Position numbers and translations under genes: made by a program. Source: Phymatolithon calcareum (lineage: Eukaryota; Rhodophyta; Florideophyceae; Hapalidiales). From it: DNA of 64,000 nt. Below the pieces are notes generated by a model. The model ran no database searches. It saw only the letters and a program-made list of their open reading frames with translations, and had not been told where the DNA came from. This document shows, piece after piece, positions 20,699-32,165 of this stretch (position 1 is its first letter; each line of letters begins with the position of its first letter). Location of the stretch: NCBI GenBank assembly GCA_977006965.1, contig OZ345361.1, positions 2,542,001 to 2,606,000 on the forward strand, in the 5' to 3' direction.

Positions 20699-21345
20699 TC
20701 ATTCATTCACTTTGCCTTTTCCCCTAATGGGGCTAGCAGCGATTCGATGGACTAAGTTTCTTCTATTCTATCCTATCGTTAGCGAGTTTGACTGCGGCTT
20801 TCACGTCTCGTCCAGGTACGTCAGCAAAGAGTAATTCTGGCGTTGGTCTGACGCATTGTAGCAGCACATGGCGGCCAGGCGGCGCTCGTCCATTCCAAGA
20901 ATGTGCCTGAGCCAGTTCCATCGTAGGTCTCTGGCCCGCATGGCTTCGTCTGGTATTGGTCTCTTCGTTATTCTCGATAGCATCTTAGCACCCGTTATCT
21001 TGAGTTTCTTCCGCACTGGTTCTACACTCCCGGAAATAAAGAGCTTATTAGTGGCATCCAGATCGTTTTCAAGGGACTTTTTACATGCCATTATGAGCAT
21101 TGTCTGCTAAAGGTCACGAATGAAGCGCGGGGCGTAAGACTTTGTGACTGTATGGTCCGCATCCAGATGTCTCGTGAAACGACGAACCACAGCTTGTCCA
21201 GCGACAAACTTTGCAAGCAAAATTCTGCTGATCTCCAGAAAGTATTGGAAGCTTGTCGGTGCTGACTTGCAGGTCTTAGGCAACTGTCGAAATTGCGTTT
21301 ATGCGAGAAAAGTAGTCCAGCATCGCATCGAGACGAGAGTGACAT
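20699..21345 (-). mobile_element. Second LINE family, 3' fragment A
   Basis: On the minus strand the protein at 21100-20801 contains ITGAKMLSRITKRPIPDEAM then ARDLRWNWLRHILGMDERR. This is the post-RT region of Jockey/RTE-like elements (normally RRLRWLGHVLRM). The element end reads GTGAATGAATGAA on the minus strand at about 20711-20699, a GAAT-type tail. It is 5'-truncated. Confidence 0.65.
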
Positions 21346-22125
21346 TTTGTCTGCACATCATCATTTACTTTTGGATGTGATCTTGACAGGAAGACTATAC
21401 TCTGAAAGTTCGGTACTTAGTCACTCAGTCATGACTACTGAGTTCAGATGGTAATCAGCTGGTCACAACACGTCCACTGAGATACCGGTGAAAATATTAG
21501 TTTTCCTTGCCGAGGAGACAAAAGTTTTGTGTTATTCTAGCCCACTTAAATTACTGTAGAACGTTCTAAAACTTAGAACAGCGCCAAAATCTGTGAAACG
21601 ACTTTTTTCACGGTTTGTCGTGGAGAAATCGAACCTGGCGCATTTTCGACACTGCCCGAGAGCTGCCCATATCGAACAGACTAGCAGAGGTGATCTGGCG
21701 CCACTGCCATCCACTCAGTGCCTTCTCATCGATGCCATACGCGAACGAATAGTGGCAAGGTCGATCATCGACCGCTCCAATATTGGACAGACAATTGTTT
21801 ATTCTACTCCCCATGGAGTTGAAAGTGTCCCACAGAAGCGCGGAAGTTGCACCCCACTTGTTCGTAGAGAGCCCTATCCGTAGCGTACTTCACCATGGAC
21901 ACAATGGATGCAGTGTGTAAGATTTACTCACGACCTGGCGTTGAATCAAATGACCGCAAGATTCTACAGTGCGAAGGCCATACCGTCTCTTGACGTCAAT
22001 TCATCGGTCGTGTATGCGATATATACAGGAGACACTGACATCAGCACACGGAAGAGGAGAAATTGCTCGAGTAGCAACTTATTACTGCACATGCCGCAAG
22101 ATGACGTTATTCCGCAACAAGGATA
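21346..22125. other. Unassigned interval
   Basis: No gene is recognised. It lies between two fragments of the same LINE family. Confidence 0.5.
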
Positions 22126-22497
22126 ATTCATTCCTTCATTCGTTTTGCGTATTTCCCTTGTGGGGATAGCAACACTTTGAGGGCCTAAGGTTCTTCCATT
22201 CTAATCTATTTTCTGCGAATTTGACTGCTGCTTGCACGTCGAAGTCCGGGACGTCGCCAAAGATTGACTCTGGGGTTGGGACAACATCTTGGCGCCTGTG
22301 GATCTGAGTTTTTTCCGAACAATTTCAGTTAGCTTACATAATTCGCAACCGTAGAGGAGAGTTGATAGGACAGAGGAGCGCAGGATAACAAGGATAATAA
22401 TAATACTAATCTTCTCATAATGAAAACTCCTCACTCCGTAATCACGGTTGCAGTCACTTCGCACATATTGGCGAATCATTTTCAACCCTTCCATCAT
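22126..22497 (-). mobile_element. Second LINE family, 3' fragment B
   Basis: The minus-strand frame contains RSSVLSTLLYGCELCKLTEI then VRKKLRSTGAKMLS, the end of a non-LTR RT (normally SVLLYGCETWxLT). The 3' end, with the block CCC...GGGGATAGCA and a GAATGAA-like tail at 22141-22126, matches fragment A. It is truncated and frameshifted. Confidence 0.65.
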
Positions 22498-25400
22498 TGC
22501 GGCTCAATAGCCTAACCCTTTAGCAAGGACAGTCGGCGATTCCCCCAGCACTCGATGAGCGGTTTCAGGACATCCACATCCAACAGGAATATTATGAAGG
22601 CTGTGTAATTACAGTAACATAAGCGAAACTTGAATTGTTAGTTTGAAGTGCTGTGGTCAATTCTTCCAATGTTTGGTTGTTGTAAACAAGGATTAGAAAC
22701 AGGCCTTTTCAAGACCTGAATTGTTCGAGAGAATGAAGTCTAAGAAGATACGGAACTTCCCTCGAATCCGGAAAAACGTTGACCTTGACAGGCCGTTCTG
22801 TACAGTAGGAGCGGAACTATTCTGGTCTAATCCTCTTCTCTTGGATACTTTTCTTGTCTGTCAGTCTGCCAGACTGACTGATAGACGGGAAAAGTATCCA
22901 AATTTACAGTTACTTTGCAGTGCTCTTGATGAACTAGACAGAACTACGGTAGTGGGGTGCAGTGGTCGTTTCACTTCTGACACTGAAGCGTTTCGGTGAG
23001 CACCGCTTGTCGGGAACAAAATGCTTGGCCTTCAGTAGCGATTGGAATGCGGGACAGATAATTACACAGAAACTTGCGCGAACACAAACCGTGAAATTCA
23101 TTCGCGGTTTGTTAATTTTCTGCGCGAAACAATCGCAAACAATTGTACAGTGTTATACGCAGTAATTGTTTGAGGGACAAGGAATACACAACCCTCAAAT
23201 TCAATTGCAATTCAGTGGCATAGACTGTACGCAAATTCCGTGCGCTTCATTCCCCCGTGTTAATCAGCAGATCGAACTACAGAGCGCAGTGGACGAGTAG
23301 ACCGAGGTTATTCCCCTACTCAACCCACCGGCATACATCGCTGTGTTCAGGACTATGCAATGAAATTTGTAGAAAGTTCTATAGACTACAGCATCCCCAA
23401 CGGGTCCAAGTACGACGCATTCCTCCCTAGGACGGCTGCTGGAGGAGGCAGTGAACGTGGGAACTAGAGATTGTGCTATCTGTGGCGATGTTCTCCTCAA
23501 AAGGCTTGATGCGTGCCCACGAAGTCCATCTATGACTTGGTGACTGGATCAAGGAAAGTCCCTGCACTGCTCCCAATGGAGTTTAAGGCGAAGGCAGTGC
23601 TCTGGATGTTTCTTTGCTACCTGCTTCCATCCTATCTGCTTCGCCTCTTAGAATTCTATGGCAAAGTCGGGTAGCTGGAAAGATCTTTGACCGAACCACT
23701 GAAGCACGTTCGGTTCAAATTTTTTTTCTTAGATTGTACCAAGAACCAGGACATAAGTCATTCCAAATGTTCAGCAACATCCAGAAGAAGGCACGACAAA
23801 CGACCATGGCCGTCTTCTTTCTTGATTTCGCTCTTTCCGATGTCTAGTCTCGAAATTGAGTAGCACCGCATCTATTCATCGTGCAGGAACTATGCAAGAT
23901 TACTTCTTTTTCTATGCCATACTGTTCACACCCCGTTTATGAAATTTACAATTTACTTTTCGCGTTTGCAAAATTTCCTTTGCAGTCTCCCATCTCAGGA
24001 CTTCTATCAAATTTCTATGTGTTTCTTTTTAAGGCCATTGGAATAGAACAAAATAACGTGCTGATATGCATCATTCAGACGTATAATGTCGAGTTTAGAA
24101 TGGAATGAGACTTCGAAGATTCCGACAGTCCCGCGTTATTCGGAAAGACTTGCTAAGTCTAGTAGACTTGATGTCCAACATACTGGCACATGTTCTCGGA
24201 TATACTCATTTAATGATTACTTGAGTTTTGCAAAACCACCTCTGGTACCGAACGACGACAGCGACATCACCCTAAAAGTGCTGTTCTGAAAGTAGTTTTG
24301 CAGAGGATTGAATTCTGTATGCCTGCAATCTGCGCTCGCGGTCCTTGGCATAGACGGAATCACGATCCGTTTGCTGCACAGTATGATCCCATCTGTTGCA
24401 ATGAATGTACGACAAGCCGTGCCTTTGTACGGGGTGTATTCCCACTTCCCGTATTAAACATCGTCGAGGGACATTACCTCCACGCCGAAATACGCAGTAT
24501 CCTCACGCACCAGAGCTCTTGAGCGCATTGCCCTATCGATCGTCCGCACAGACTTAGCCCTACTACTTCCCCCGCTACTTTTTCTTTTGACGCACCCCAG
24601 AAACCCGCACTGCAATGGTATTCTATGCTCTCTCTCTCTCTCTGATGATCATCGTGATACGAACCGGTACCCGAAGGTGCTGTACCGGATATGGTCCTTG
24701 ACCGACACTGGATTTATGGGACATGGTTATTAGTTCGTATGTCGTGTCTCTTGCACGACAACGTGCAAGATTTCTGACTGGGGAAATATGGCAGGGTTTC
24801 TCAAATGGAAGGATGATGACCAGTAAAGGAAGTAAAACGCCTTTCAATTCACTGGATATCTGGGGATGTGCTGCCTACACACACGGGACCATTCTGAGAA
24901 AAAGCAACGAATGGGTCGTGCTCTTGACTCGTCATTTGTTCCCCAGACCACAGAAACTCAATCTTCCGGGGGATACAATATATCGCGATGATTGGAGTGC
25001 CTGAAGATGGTGACTTGTCTACCTACATGGCGAATATGTAAAAGAGAGCCGCGACTTTTCATGAAACCTTGGAAACCCCAGCCTGCCGAGCACTTTGTAA
25101 TGCTACTGCTCAGCGGGAGCAATGATAATGATCATGATCATGTCGTATGTTTGCTAGATAATATTTCGAAACATTGCACGGAAAAACCAAGTGCGTGCAG
25201 AGAAGACGAGGGAGACTTCAATTGCACGAGCGAAAAAATCTTCCGACAGATTCACCATATCAAGGAGGTGCATCCTCGATAATCGATGATTCGACGAAAG
25301 TATCCTAATCAGATATTAGCAATTTCAATGGCCAGCTTTCGCCGTTTCCAAGTTGAAAAGCGATTTTCTTGTGGACACCGCGGTCAGACGACCTCCGGGT

Positions 25401-26390
25401 CTAAAACGTCCCCTCGTTGACACGGTGTACGGTCAGGGATTGAAAGGACGCGAGCCACGCGGCGGGAGTCCGGGCATTTTACACTTTCCACAGTCCGTCT
25501 ATCATATAGTGCAGTACTGTAGTGCTGCTAATTAGCGAGCTGTCCTTGCAAGCAAGATGCAAGATGCACTTGCGTGTGAGCTGTATGTCACCTCATACAG
25601 TGCAGTGTCCTTTCCAGTGTTGTACGCACAATACTGTAAATAAGTTAGCAGATCATATTAAACATTCAAAAAAATAATTGATTTCAATTCATCCTTTATC
25701 CTGCATGTGCGCTCGATCGCCGAATCCAATCGAAGCGGCCGATCTGACGGGACACGTAGGCTATCTTCCGCACATCCGACCCAATGAAATGACTTTTGTA
25801 ATATCATTGGTCGCTGGCCACACTGGCCCAGTTCAAGAATGGTAAAAAATTTCGAAAATATGAGATCTTGTATTTCTCACGTGGCCCAGTGCTTAATGGA
25901 GCACTGAGGGATAAAAATTTACAAATTATAACAACCCATGATAGTAATGCGCTGTCCTCTCAAAGGCCAAGGGTGTGACCGATTCGCACGGCCACTGGCA
26001 GCCGTCCTTACTGGCACCCTTCCGTATCGCGCAGCACAAATAAGCACTTGCCTGCTCGTCTTGTTTTATTCTGTCTCCAGCCGCAATATCTCAGCCACAG
26101 CGATGCTGCATCAGGTTTCTGGCCAAAATATCGCCACATCGTCCTGCTCTGGACACGCCGCCAACCACGTCTCCTACCTTCCGTCGAACTCCTCCCACTA
26201 ATCCATCCACACACAACTTACTTATAACTACTCCACCCTGCCCGCGCGCTACTTTGGTAACAACCTTAAACCCACTTCGTTCTCCTCGACCCCGAGGAGA
26301 GAGGAGGACCTGCACCCCAGAACTGCCCTTTAGCCGCTTGCAGTCTCCACTCACGTCAACCTTCTTCCACTGGGCACTACCATTGCCATC
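22498..26390. other. Long interval without a recognisable gene
   Basis: Nearly 3.9 kb with only short ORFs. It holds a long hairpin at 22841-22901, a short CT run at 24630-24642, and TACTGTA-type motifs near 22798 and 25514. The frames at 24086-24289 (PRYSERLAKS) and 24723-25004 (LDIWGCAAYTH) have faint copia-like wording in the wrong order; I do not trust them. The last few hundred bases are the pyrimidine-rich leader of the kinase gene. Confidence 0.45.
22841..22901. repeat. Hairpin
   Basis: TTGGATACTTTTCTTGTCTG... at 22841-22868 pairs with 22870-22901, with a few mismatches and bulges around a one-base centre. Confidence 0.8.
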
Positions 26391-27317
26391 ATGGCTTCGC
26401 GCGTTGCGCGACCACCCCGGCCAGATGACCCGAAACCGCCACGTCCATCCCCACGGCGCGGTCCGGCATCCGGTCTTCGCGCTCTTCGACAACGCTATGT
26501 CATCCTTGAAAAGCTCGGGGCCGGATGTGCCGGCACAGTTGTCAGAGCATTGGAGCGTGCAACTCGTCGCGAAGTTGCTGTGAAGATTGTTCCGAAACGA
26601 CTTTTGACCGACCTTGAATGCCGGCGTGCGCTCGCACGAGAAGTGTCTGTTCTTTCTAAACTCGACCATTCGAACGTGGTTGCATTCAATTCCGCCTTCG
26701 AGGATGCAGAACATGTTTATATTGCCACCGAATTTTGTCCCGACGGTGATCTGCACGAATATCTTCGGTCCCAACCGCACGGATTGGACGAACGCGAGGC
26801 TCTCAAATATCTCCGTCAAGTTCTCCAAGCCTTGCAATATTTGCATGCACAGGGCATTGCACATCGCGATGTCAAGTTGGAAAATGTAGTATTTGTCGGC
26901 GGCAAGGTGAAACTTATTGATTTTGGATTATGCTTCTGGCGTCGACCGGGAGGTGATCGATACACAAGACAGCATTGCGGTACCCCGCAGTATGCATGTC
27001 CGAGACTCATTGCAAAGACACCGTATGTGCCTGAAGAGGCTGACATGTGGGCTTGTGGTGTCATGCTTTTTGCTATGCTCACACGTTCATTGCCATTTAC
27101 TGGACGTTCGTGGAGCGACTTGGAACGAAATATTGCCGCGGCTGATACCGATGTAATCCTTAAAAGCCCACTGTTGTCGCATATTTCGCCCGGTACGGCA
27201 GCGTTGCTAAGGAGCTTGCTGCACACCACACCGTCGATGCGCCCCTGTGCGGGTACCGCGCTAGAGTTGCTCGACACCGCTATTCTGAACTGCGTTGTGG
27301 CGAAGAAGAGCGAGTAA
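26391..27317 (+). CDS. Serine/threonine protein kinase (CAMK/SNF1-type)
   Basis: The protein has 308 residues and consists almost wholly of one kinase domain after a basic, proline-rich head of about 35 residues. It has the glycine loop LGAGCAGTVV (residues 42-51), the lysine in VAVKIV (about K65), the catalytic loop HRDVKLENVV (about 158-167), DFGL (about 176), GTPQYACPRL in place of the usual APE region, and DMWACGVMLFAMLTRSLPF. All catalytic residues are present. The motif set fits the CAMK/SNF1-related group; a closer assignment (CHK1-, TSSK- or SnRK-like) cannot be made by eye. There is no regulatory domain after the kinase core, so it is short for the group. The ATG at 26391 is the first in frame after a pyrimidine-rich leader. 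Intronless. Confidence 0.9.
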   Translation: MASRVARPPRPDDPKPPRPSPRRGPASGLRALRQRYVILEKLGAGCAGTVVRALERATRREVAVKIVPKRLLTDLECRRALAREVSVLSKLDHSNVVAFNSAFEDAEHVYIATEFCPDGDLHEYLRSQPHGLDEREALKYLRQVLQALQYLHAQGIAHRDVKLENVVFVGGKVKLIDFGLCFWRRPGGDRYTRQHCGTPQYACPRLIAKTPYVPEEADMWACGVMLFAMLTRSLPFTGRSWSDLERNIAAADTDVILKSPLLSHISPGTAALLRSLLHTTPSMRPCAGTALELLDTAILNCVVAKKSE

Positions 27318-28166
27318 GGCCTCACCATTTATATAGAAGAGACGGACTGCTGCATCCTATGTGTTCGCACCGTCGTTGTAGCGCTCTGCTACCGCAAGCG
27401 TATCCGCACCGACATCGCCACTGTCGGCGCTGATGAATCTTTGTCGGGAAGAACTGTATTTATTTTTGTAGAACGTTGTTGATATTATAGTTACTACAAT
27501 AGTTTAAACGTGCGACGCGCTGCGCATCAAGTGCCTTTTTCGTCGTAGGCGTCGCGACCTGTGCACAGGGTGGATATCGTTATATATAAGCATTATCCTC
27601 AGCACTAACTACCAGCCTTTTTGTGCTACTTCAAGGAAATAGTGTACATAAACTTGAGGTTTCTCTGCAGCGCAGAGCAAGGAAAAGTGATTCTTAGGGT
27701 TCAAGAAAACCAGAGTGCACTCTAGAAATCCCCACCAGTTCTAGCCGTCGTCATGAGTTGTGCGCCATAGGCAAGGGCTACGTAGGCAATGGGGATACTA
27801 TCTCGTCTTCGTTCGCTTTTGAATCCCGTAAACGGTTAAATTATGTTGGCGTTAGGTGACGCAGGCAGCGTCTTTGGTTGTCGAATGCAAGGAAACGTTT
27901 CAAGTGCGCCTGTTCTATGAACGATACGAACTGTGTCCTAAAATTTTCATTTTTACGTTTCGTAAACCATAGCGAGACGTGTATGTTTCATAGATCTACA
28001 GTTGTTTTTGCCCTTCTCTTTTGAATCGTTTTGAAACTCAAAATTCACCGGTGAGCAAACTGTTCGACAGTGCTGTGGAAGGTGATGTGGAAGATGACGT
28101 ATTCCTTGCTGACTTGCGCCATCATCAACGACGCCGTGGTCGTCTCAGCAGCAATCAACTTCCGTA
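27318..28166. other. Intergenic region
   Basis: 3' flank of the kinase and 5' flank of the reductase gene. No coding signal is seen. Confidence 0.6.
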
Positions 28167-29201
28167 ATGCGCGGCGTTCGCCTTGCGCAGCGCGCTCGGA
28201 GAAGCGTTATGTCCAAATCATCAATGCAAGCCGTAGCTGTTCGTAACGGTAAACCTCACGTCATTTCTGTTCCAAAGCCGATCCCTTCCAATGGGAAACA
28301 CCTAATGAAAGTTGTGGCAGCCGGTGTGAATCGTGCTGATCTGCTGCAATCACAGGGAAAATATCCACCACCGCCAGGTGCTTGCGAGACATTGGGTCTC
28401 GAGGCTGCTGGTGTGTTGGAAGACGGGAGAATGGTATGCGCCCTGCTGAGTAGCGGTGGGTTTGCAGAGTATGCACTCGTACCGGATTATGCAATTCTGA
28501 AGTTGCCGACATCGTTATCGCCCGTGCAAATGGCGGCGATTCCAGAGGCATTCATTGCAGCTCATCACATTCTATTCCAGCTTGGCAACTTCAAACCGCA
28601 GCAATCCGTTCTCATTCACGCAGGCGCCAGCGGGGTAGGCACAGCGCTTATTCAGCTCGCCGCACAAGTTGACGGTGCACACATTATTGCATCGGCGGGT
28701 ACAGAGCAGAAACTGGAATTTTGTAAAGTGCTTGGGGCACATACGATCATTAATTATAAGGACGAGCAGCGTACCATTTCGGAACAGGTGCTGGAGAGCA
28801 CTGATGGCTACGGAGTGGATTTGGTTCTGGACTGTGTAGGGGCAGTCGCATTCAAACAGAACGTTAAGTCCATCCGAACTGACGGGACATGGGTGTTGTA
28901 CGGTCTTCTTTCCGGTGCTAAACACTCAGACCTTAATCTTGCTGGACTGCTCACGAAACGGGTCAAGCTACTATCGACTACGTTACGAGGACGTAGCGCA
29001 GAATTCAAGAAAACTCTTATTTCTGAATTTTCAGAGCAACATGGGCCATCATTCGAATCTGGTCAGCTTCGCCCGATTATAGCGCAAACTTTCAACGGAC
29101 TGACTTCAGTTGAGCATGCATTTCAATACATGCAAGACAATTTGAATGTCGGAAAAATTGTAATTAAAGTTGACCCGCAGAACAACTATACTGCGTCTTG
29201 A
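28167..29201 (+). CDS. PIG3-like NADPH:quinone oxidoreductase (MDR family)
   Basis: The protein has 344 residues. It has the medium-chain dehydrogenase/quinone-reductase layout: an N-terminal GroES-like part (VVAAGVNRADLLQSQGKYPP, then PPGACETLGLEAAG) and a nucleotide-binding core with LIHAGASGVGTALIQLA (about residues 148-164). Further blocks are VDLVLDCVGA and a C-terminal GKIVIKV. There is no zinc ligand pattern. The wording GVNRADLLQRxGxYPPPPGA is characteristic of the TP53I3/PIG3 group of quinone reductases, which reduce quinones one electron at a time with NADPH. In-frame ATGs also lie at residues 15 and 20, and the family start would fit MQAVAVRNG (28224). The gene is convergent with the rhomboid gene and the coding ends overlap by 16 bases. 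Confidence 0.88.
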   Translation: MRGVRLAQRARRSVMSKSSMQAVAVRNGKPHVISVPKPIPSNGKHLMKVVAAGVNRADLLQSQGKYPPPPGACETLGLEAAGVLEDGRMVCALLSSGGFAEYALVPDYAILKLPTSLSPVQMAAIPEAFIAAHHILFQLGNFKPQQSVLIHAGASGVGTALIQLAAQVDGAHIIASAGTEQKLEFCKVLGAHTIINYKDEQRTISEQVLESTDGYGVDLVLDCVGAVAFKQNVKSIRTDGTWVLYGLLSGAKHSDLNLAGLLTKRVKLLSTTLRGRSAEFKKTLISEFSEQHGPSFESGQLRPIIAQTFNGLTSVEHAFQYMQDNLNVGKIVIKVDPQNNYTAS

Positions 29202-30214
29202 CCGTCTCGCTCGTTTTCATTGGGTGTTGCGGTTTTCGCTTCAATATCTGTTTCGCCTTTCGGTTCGGACACCGCGACGATTGTCTCCTTTTTCTTTGGC
29301 AGTGGCATGGTTAATAGGCGGCTTTGCGGCGGAACTCCAGTGCGACTACCACTTGTATCTATTCGATGACCACCAACAACAAAACCACTTCCAGCGAAGG
29401 CCGTGGGCGACGGTCGCTGCGGTTCTGATGTATTCGAAGAAAACCATCCCGATGCATTTTCACGAACGGAACCTGCCCATGCGCTGAAACCTCCGCCGGA
29501 CGGGCTCGACGGCGAGTTGCTCTGTCCAATGCTGGAGTAGAATCCAGAGCCCGAAGTGGATACCCAATACGGGAGGGAGCGGAGAGACAACTTATTCTCA
29601 ATGGAGGTCAAAGTGGAATTGGACAGCTTTGCAAAGTTAAACGTACCCGCCACGAAAGCGTATCCAACCGCGATTCCAGAAAGATGGCCCAGGAAACTCA
29701 GTCCCGGAGAAAGCAATTCGAGTATAACGGCCAGGAGAAGCGGGTACCATTTCGCCGGCATGTCAAAAAATCCAAAGATGCTTACTGTTTCCGAATATTC
29801 CAGTGATATCACGAGTAAAGCGAAAAGAATGCCGGATATCCCGGCAGCGCATTCAAACTTGAAGTGCCATGATGGTACTGTGTCTAACACGTAAGCCAGA
29901 ACGCCATGAAATACGGCACATATTGGCATCAATACCACGAAAATGTTGTAGAAAAATGTCAATGATCCAACCTTACTCTCGTATTCATTGCTCAGAAAGT
30001 ACCAGGCAATCATGTTCAGCAATATGTGAAAGAAACCGAGGTGAATGAACGGCGCAGTGAAAACTCGGTACACCTGCAACCGCGTAACAACTAGAGCCGG
30101 GGAAAAACATAAGGCGTGTTGCAGGTCCTCTCCCCTCCCGAAGAGGCTGGGTAGAAGGAACAGAGCAACACAGAGTGCGCCTACAGCGGCTGTGAGAAAT
30201 TGTATCTGAACCAT
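29186..30214 (-). CDS. Rhomboid-family intramembrane serine protease
   Basis: The protein has 342 residues from the ATG at 30214-30212 (the longer frame begins with GTG, which I reject). Several hydrophobic segments fill residues 1-200. Rhomboid hallmarks are present: HILLNMIAWYFLSNEYE (with N67 as the oxyanion residue), the nucleophile in AAGISGILFALL (S127), and the catalytic histidine in LGHLSGIAVGY (H177). The soluble C-terminal tail of about 140 residues is Ser/Gly-rich, then charged. This is the layout of RHBDD1- or plant RBL-type rhomboids with six membrane spans and a cytosolic tail, which cleave single-pass membrane proteins. The dyad is intact, so it should be active. It is divergent from the METTL5-like gene, with 336 bases between the two ATGs. 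Confidence 0.88.
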   Translation of the reverse strand: MVQIQFLTAAVGALCVALFLLPSLFGRGEDLQHALCFSPALVVTRLQVYRVFTAPFIHLGFFHILLNMIAWYFLSNEYESKVGSLTFFYNIFVVLMPICAVFHGVLAYVLDTVPSWHFKFECAAGISGILFALLVISLEYSETVSIFGFFDMPAKWYPLLLAVILELLSPGLSFLGHLSGIAVGYAFVAGTFNFAKLSNSTLTSIENKLSLRSLPYWVSTSGSGFYSSIGQSNSPSSPSGGGFSAWAGSVRENASGWFSSNTSEPQRPSPTAFAGSGFVVGGHRIDTSGSRTGVPPQSRLLTMPLPKKKETIVAVSEPKGETDIEAKTATPNENERDGQDAV

Positions 30215-30550
30215 TGCCGACTTTCCAGAGCACGGTTGAAGTACCACCGGAAATGCCTTTGAGTCCTGCACAAGGCGACGTTCTCGCGAAAACGATTTCC
30301 TTCAGATTCCTTGTTTACGGCAGATAGCTGAACGCTGCAACAGAATGTAAACTTGCAACGCTTGTCCACCGCGAGCAATTGTCATGAATAGACTTCAGGT
30401 TATTGCCTTCGTGAGCAGACATCAGAAACTGTACCGGAACGCACCCGTATCATACAATATTACATTTTCCTTTCAAATCCGAAAACTTCAGCGTGTTGCC
30501 CGAAGAACTGATACTTGCAACCTCGCCCCCTCCAGCGCCGGGAATACACA

Positions 30551-31398
30551 ATGAAGCTGCGCGAGCTCGAGAGCTGCTTAGAAGGCATCACTGATTTTCA
30601 AGAACCCAAGGCAGAGCTCGAGCAATATGTAACAACACCGCATCTGGCCGCCCAAATGGTTCACATTATGCAGTCTGATTTTGACGACGTGCACGGAAAA
30701 TGGCTGTGCGACTTGGGCTGTGGCACCGGCATGCTTAGCATAGGAGTTGCTATTGCAGGGGCGCAACATGTGACTGGAATGGACATCGATGCCGACGCCC
30801 TCGAAATTGCAAAGCAGAATGCAACCGATTACGAATGCGAAAACATTGACTTCGTTCGTGCAGATTTGACCTCGAATGCAATCAAAGGTCAGAAAGTGTT
30901 CGACACTGTTGTGATGAATCCACCGTTCGGTACGAAGCGAAAAGGTGTGGACGTTTTATTTCTTTGTACGGCGCTGAATCTTGCTTGTAGCTGTGTATAT
31001 TCTATGCATAAAAGTTCTACGCGGTCTTTTATCGAAAAGAAGTTCAAAAGCTTTGGTGTGGAAGCGACGGTAATGTCTGGCATCTCTCAGCTTTTCACTG
31101 TACCTTCGGACTAACTTTGTGCTAATTGAAACGTTCTGCTATTTTGGCACGGTCGTATGCTGAGCAGGTTCTGGCGAAAATGCAGTTTGATATTGGTCGG
31201 ACGTATGCATTCCAGAGGAAGAAGGCTATGGATGTTGAAGTCGATTTGTGGCGTTTTGATGTTCAAAATGCATCACTTATTCCGGGCTCAGTTGTGAATG
31301 TTGACAAACCCCTAGAGATCATTGGCAGGAATGGTGCCGGAGTGTATAACGTTCAGGCGAGAAAAATGCAGAAAAGACGCAGAGGGAAGCAAAGGTAG
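30551..31398 (+). CDS. METTL5: METTL5-like rRNA N6-adenine methyltransferase, one intron
   Basis: Exon 1 is 30551-31069 and exon 2 is 31168-31398, giving 249 residues. The start MKLRELESCLEGITDFQEPK matches the METTL5 N-terminus. The SAM-binding motif is DLGCGTG (54-60). The catalytic motif is NPPF (123-126) in VVMNPPFGTKRKG, with the following VYSMHKSSTR also typical. Exon 1 alone would end in unrelated residues and a stop. Splicing GTAATG...GAGCAG (31070-31167, 98 bases, phase 0, with a CTAAC branch-like site) restores the expected C-terminal RTYAFQRKKAMDVEVDLWRF. A basic tail, KMQKRRRGKQR, follows. METTL5 with TRMT112 methylates 18S rRNA in other eukaryotes. The upstream frame from 30515 uses TTG and is not needed. 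Confidence 0.9.
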
Positions 31399-32152
31399 AA
31401 AGCCGTTTTTATCGCAATGGGACTCGCACAGCCAACAAGATGCATTTGTGGAAATAGCTCGCAAGCTTTTCATATCGATGTCTGTATCTTTTTGATAGCT
31501 TTGCATGTTCTGCTTGTTCTGTTTATAACGTAGTCTTTCAACGTCATTCAAAGCTGGAATGTGTGAGCCCCGAAGACACAACAAGAGCATAATCACGGGG
31601 GTACGATTTTCTCTCTCTGAGATTAGGAGAAAAGCCAGAGCTTAGCAGGGTCCCTCCATTCTAGTCTACGGTTTTCACTCTTCGATGTGGATCATAGCAT
31701 TTCGAACTATGAACAGAGAAAGAAACACATCCGCCACGAATGAGATATTCCTTCTTGGTGAGTTCTCGATTTGCGATTGTTCCATTCGTCTTCCCGTCGA
31801 AACTATTGTAAGTTGAAGAGAAAAGAAAATCTGTTTCGTGCTTCATGAGATTTTCTCTGGTCCTGATGTTTCCTGCACGTAAAGAGCAGTGTCGAAAAGA
31901 AATTGCGCTTGCCCAATTCATTGTCGCCCTTTGACTTCAAATGCAAGATCCAGCTTTGTTTAGGTTCTCTTCATTTTCGAATATCTTTTCTCACAGAGAA
32001 GTCAACTGCGACGTAAAAACCCACACCGGTTGAAATCGTTTGAGATCTTTTCAGGTGTCAGTAAAATTGATGGCCTGATTGCTTCTTTCCTCTTTACACT
32101 CTAATGAGCTACACATCACTATCGAGAATCGCAATTCATCCACGCGAGGACC
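31399..32152. other. Intergenic region
   Basis: No gene is seen. The short minus-strand ORFs at 31312 and 31661 have no family content. Confidence 0.55.
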
Positions 32153-32165
32153 AGACTGCGCGTGC

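Noticed and set aside
24086-25004. Possible copia gag-pol linker (PRYSERLA) and integrase scrap (IWGCAAYTH)
   Set aside because: Too short, broken and in reverse order relative to a real copia polyprotein.
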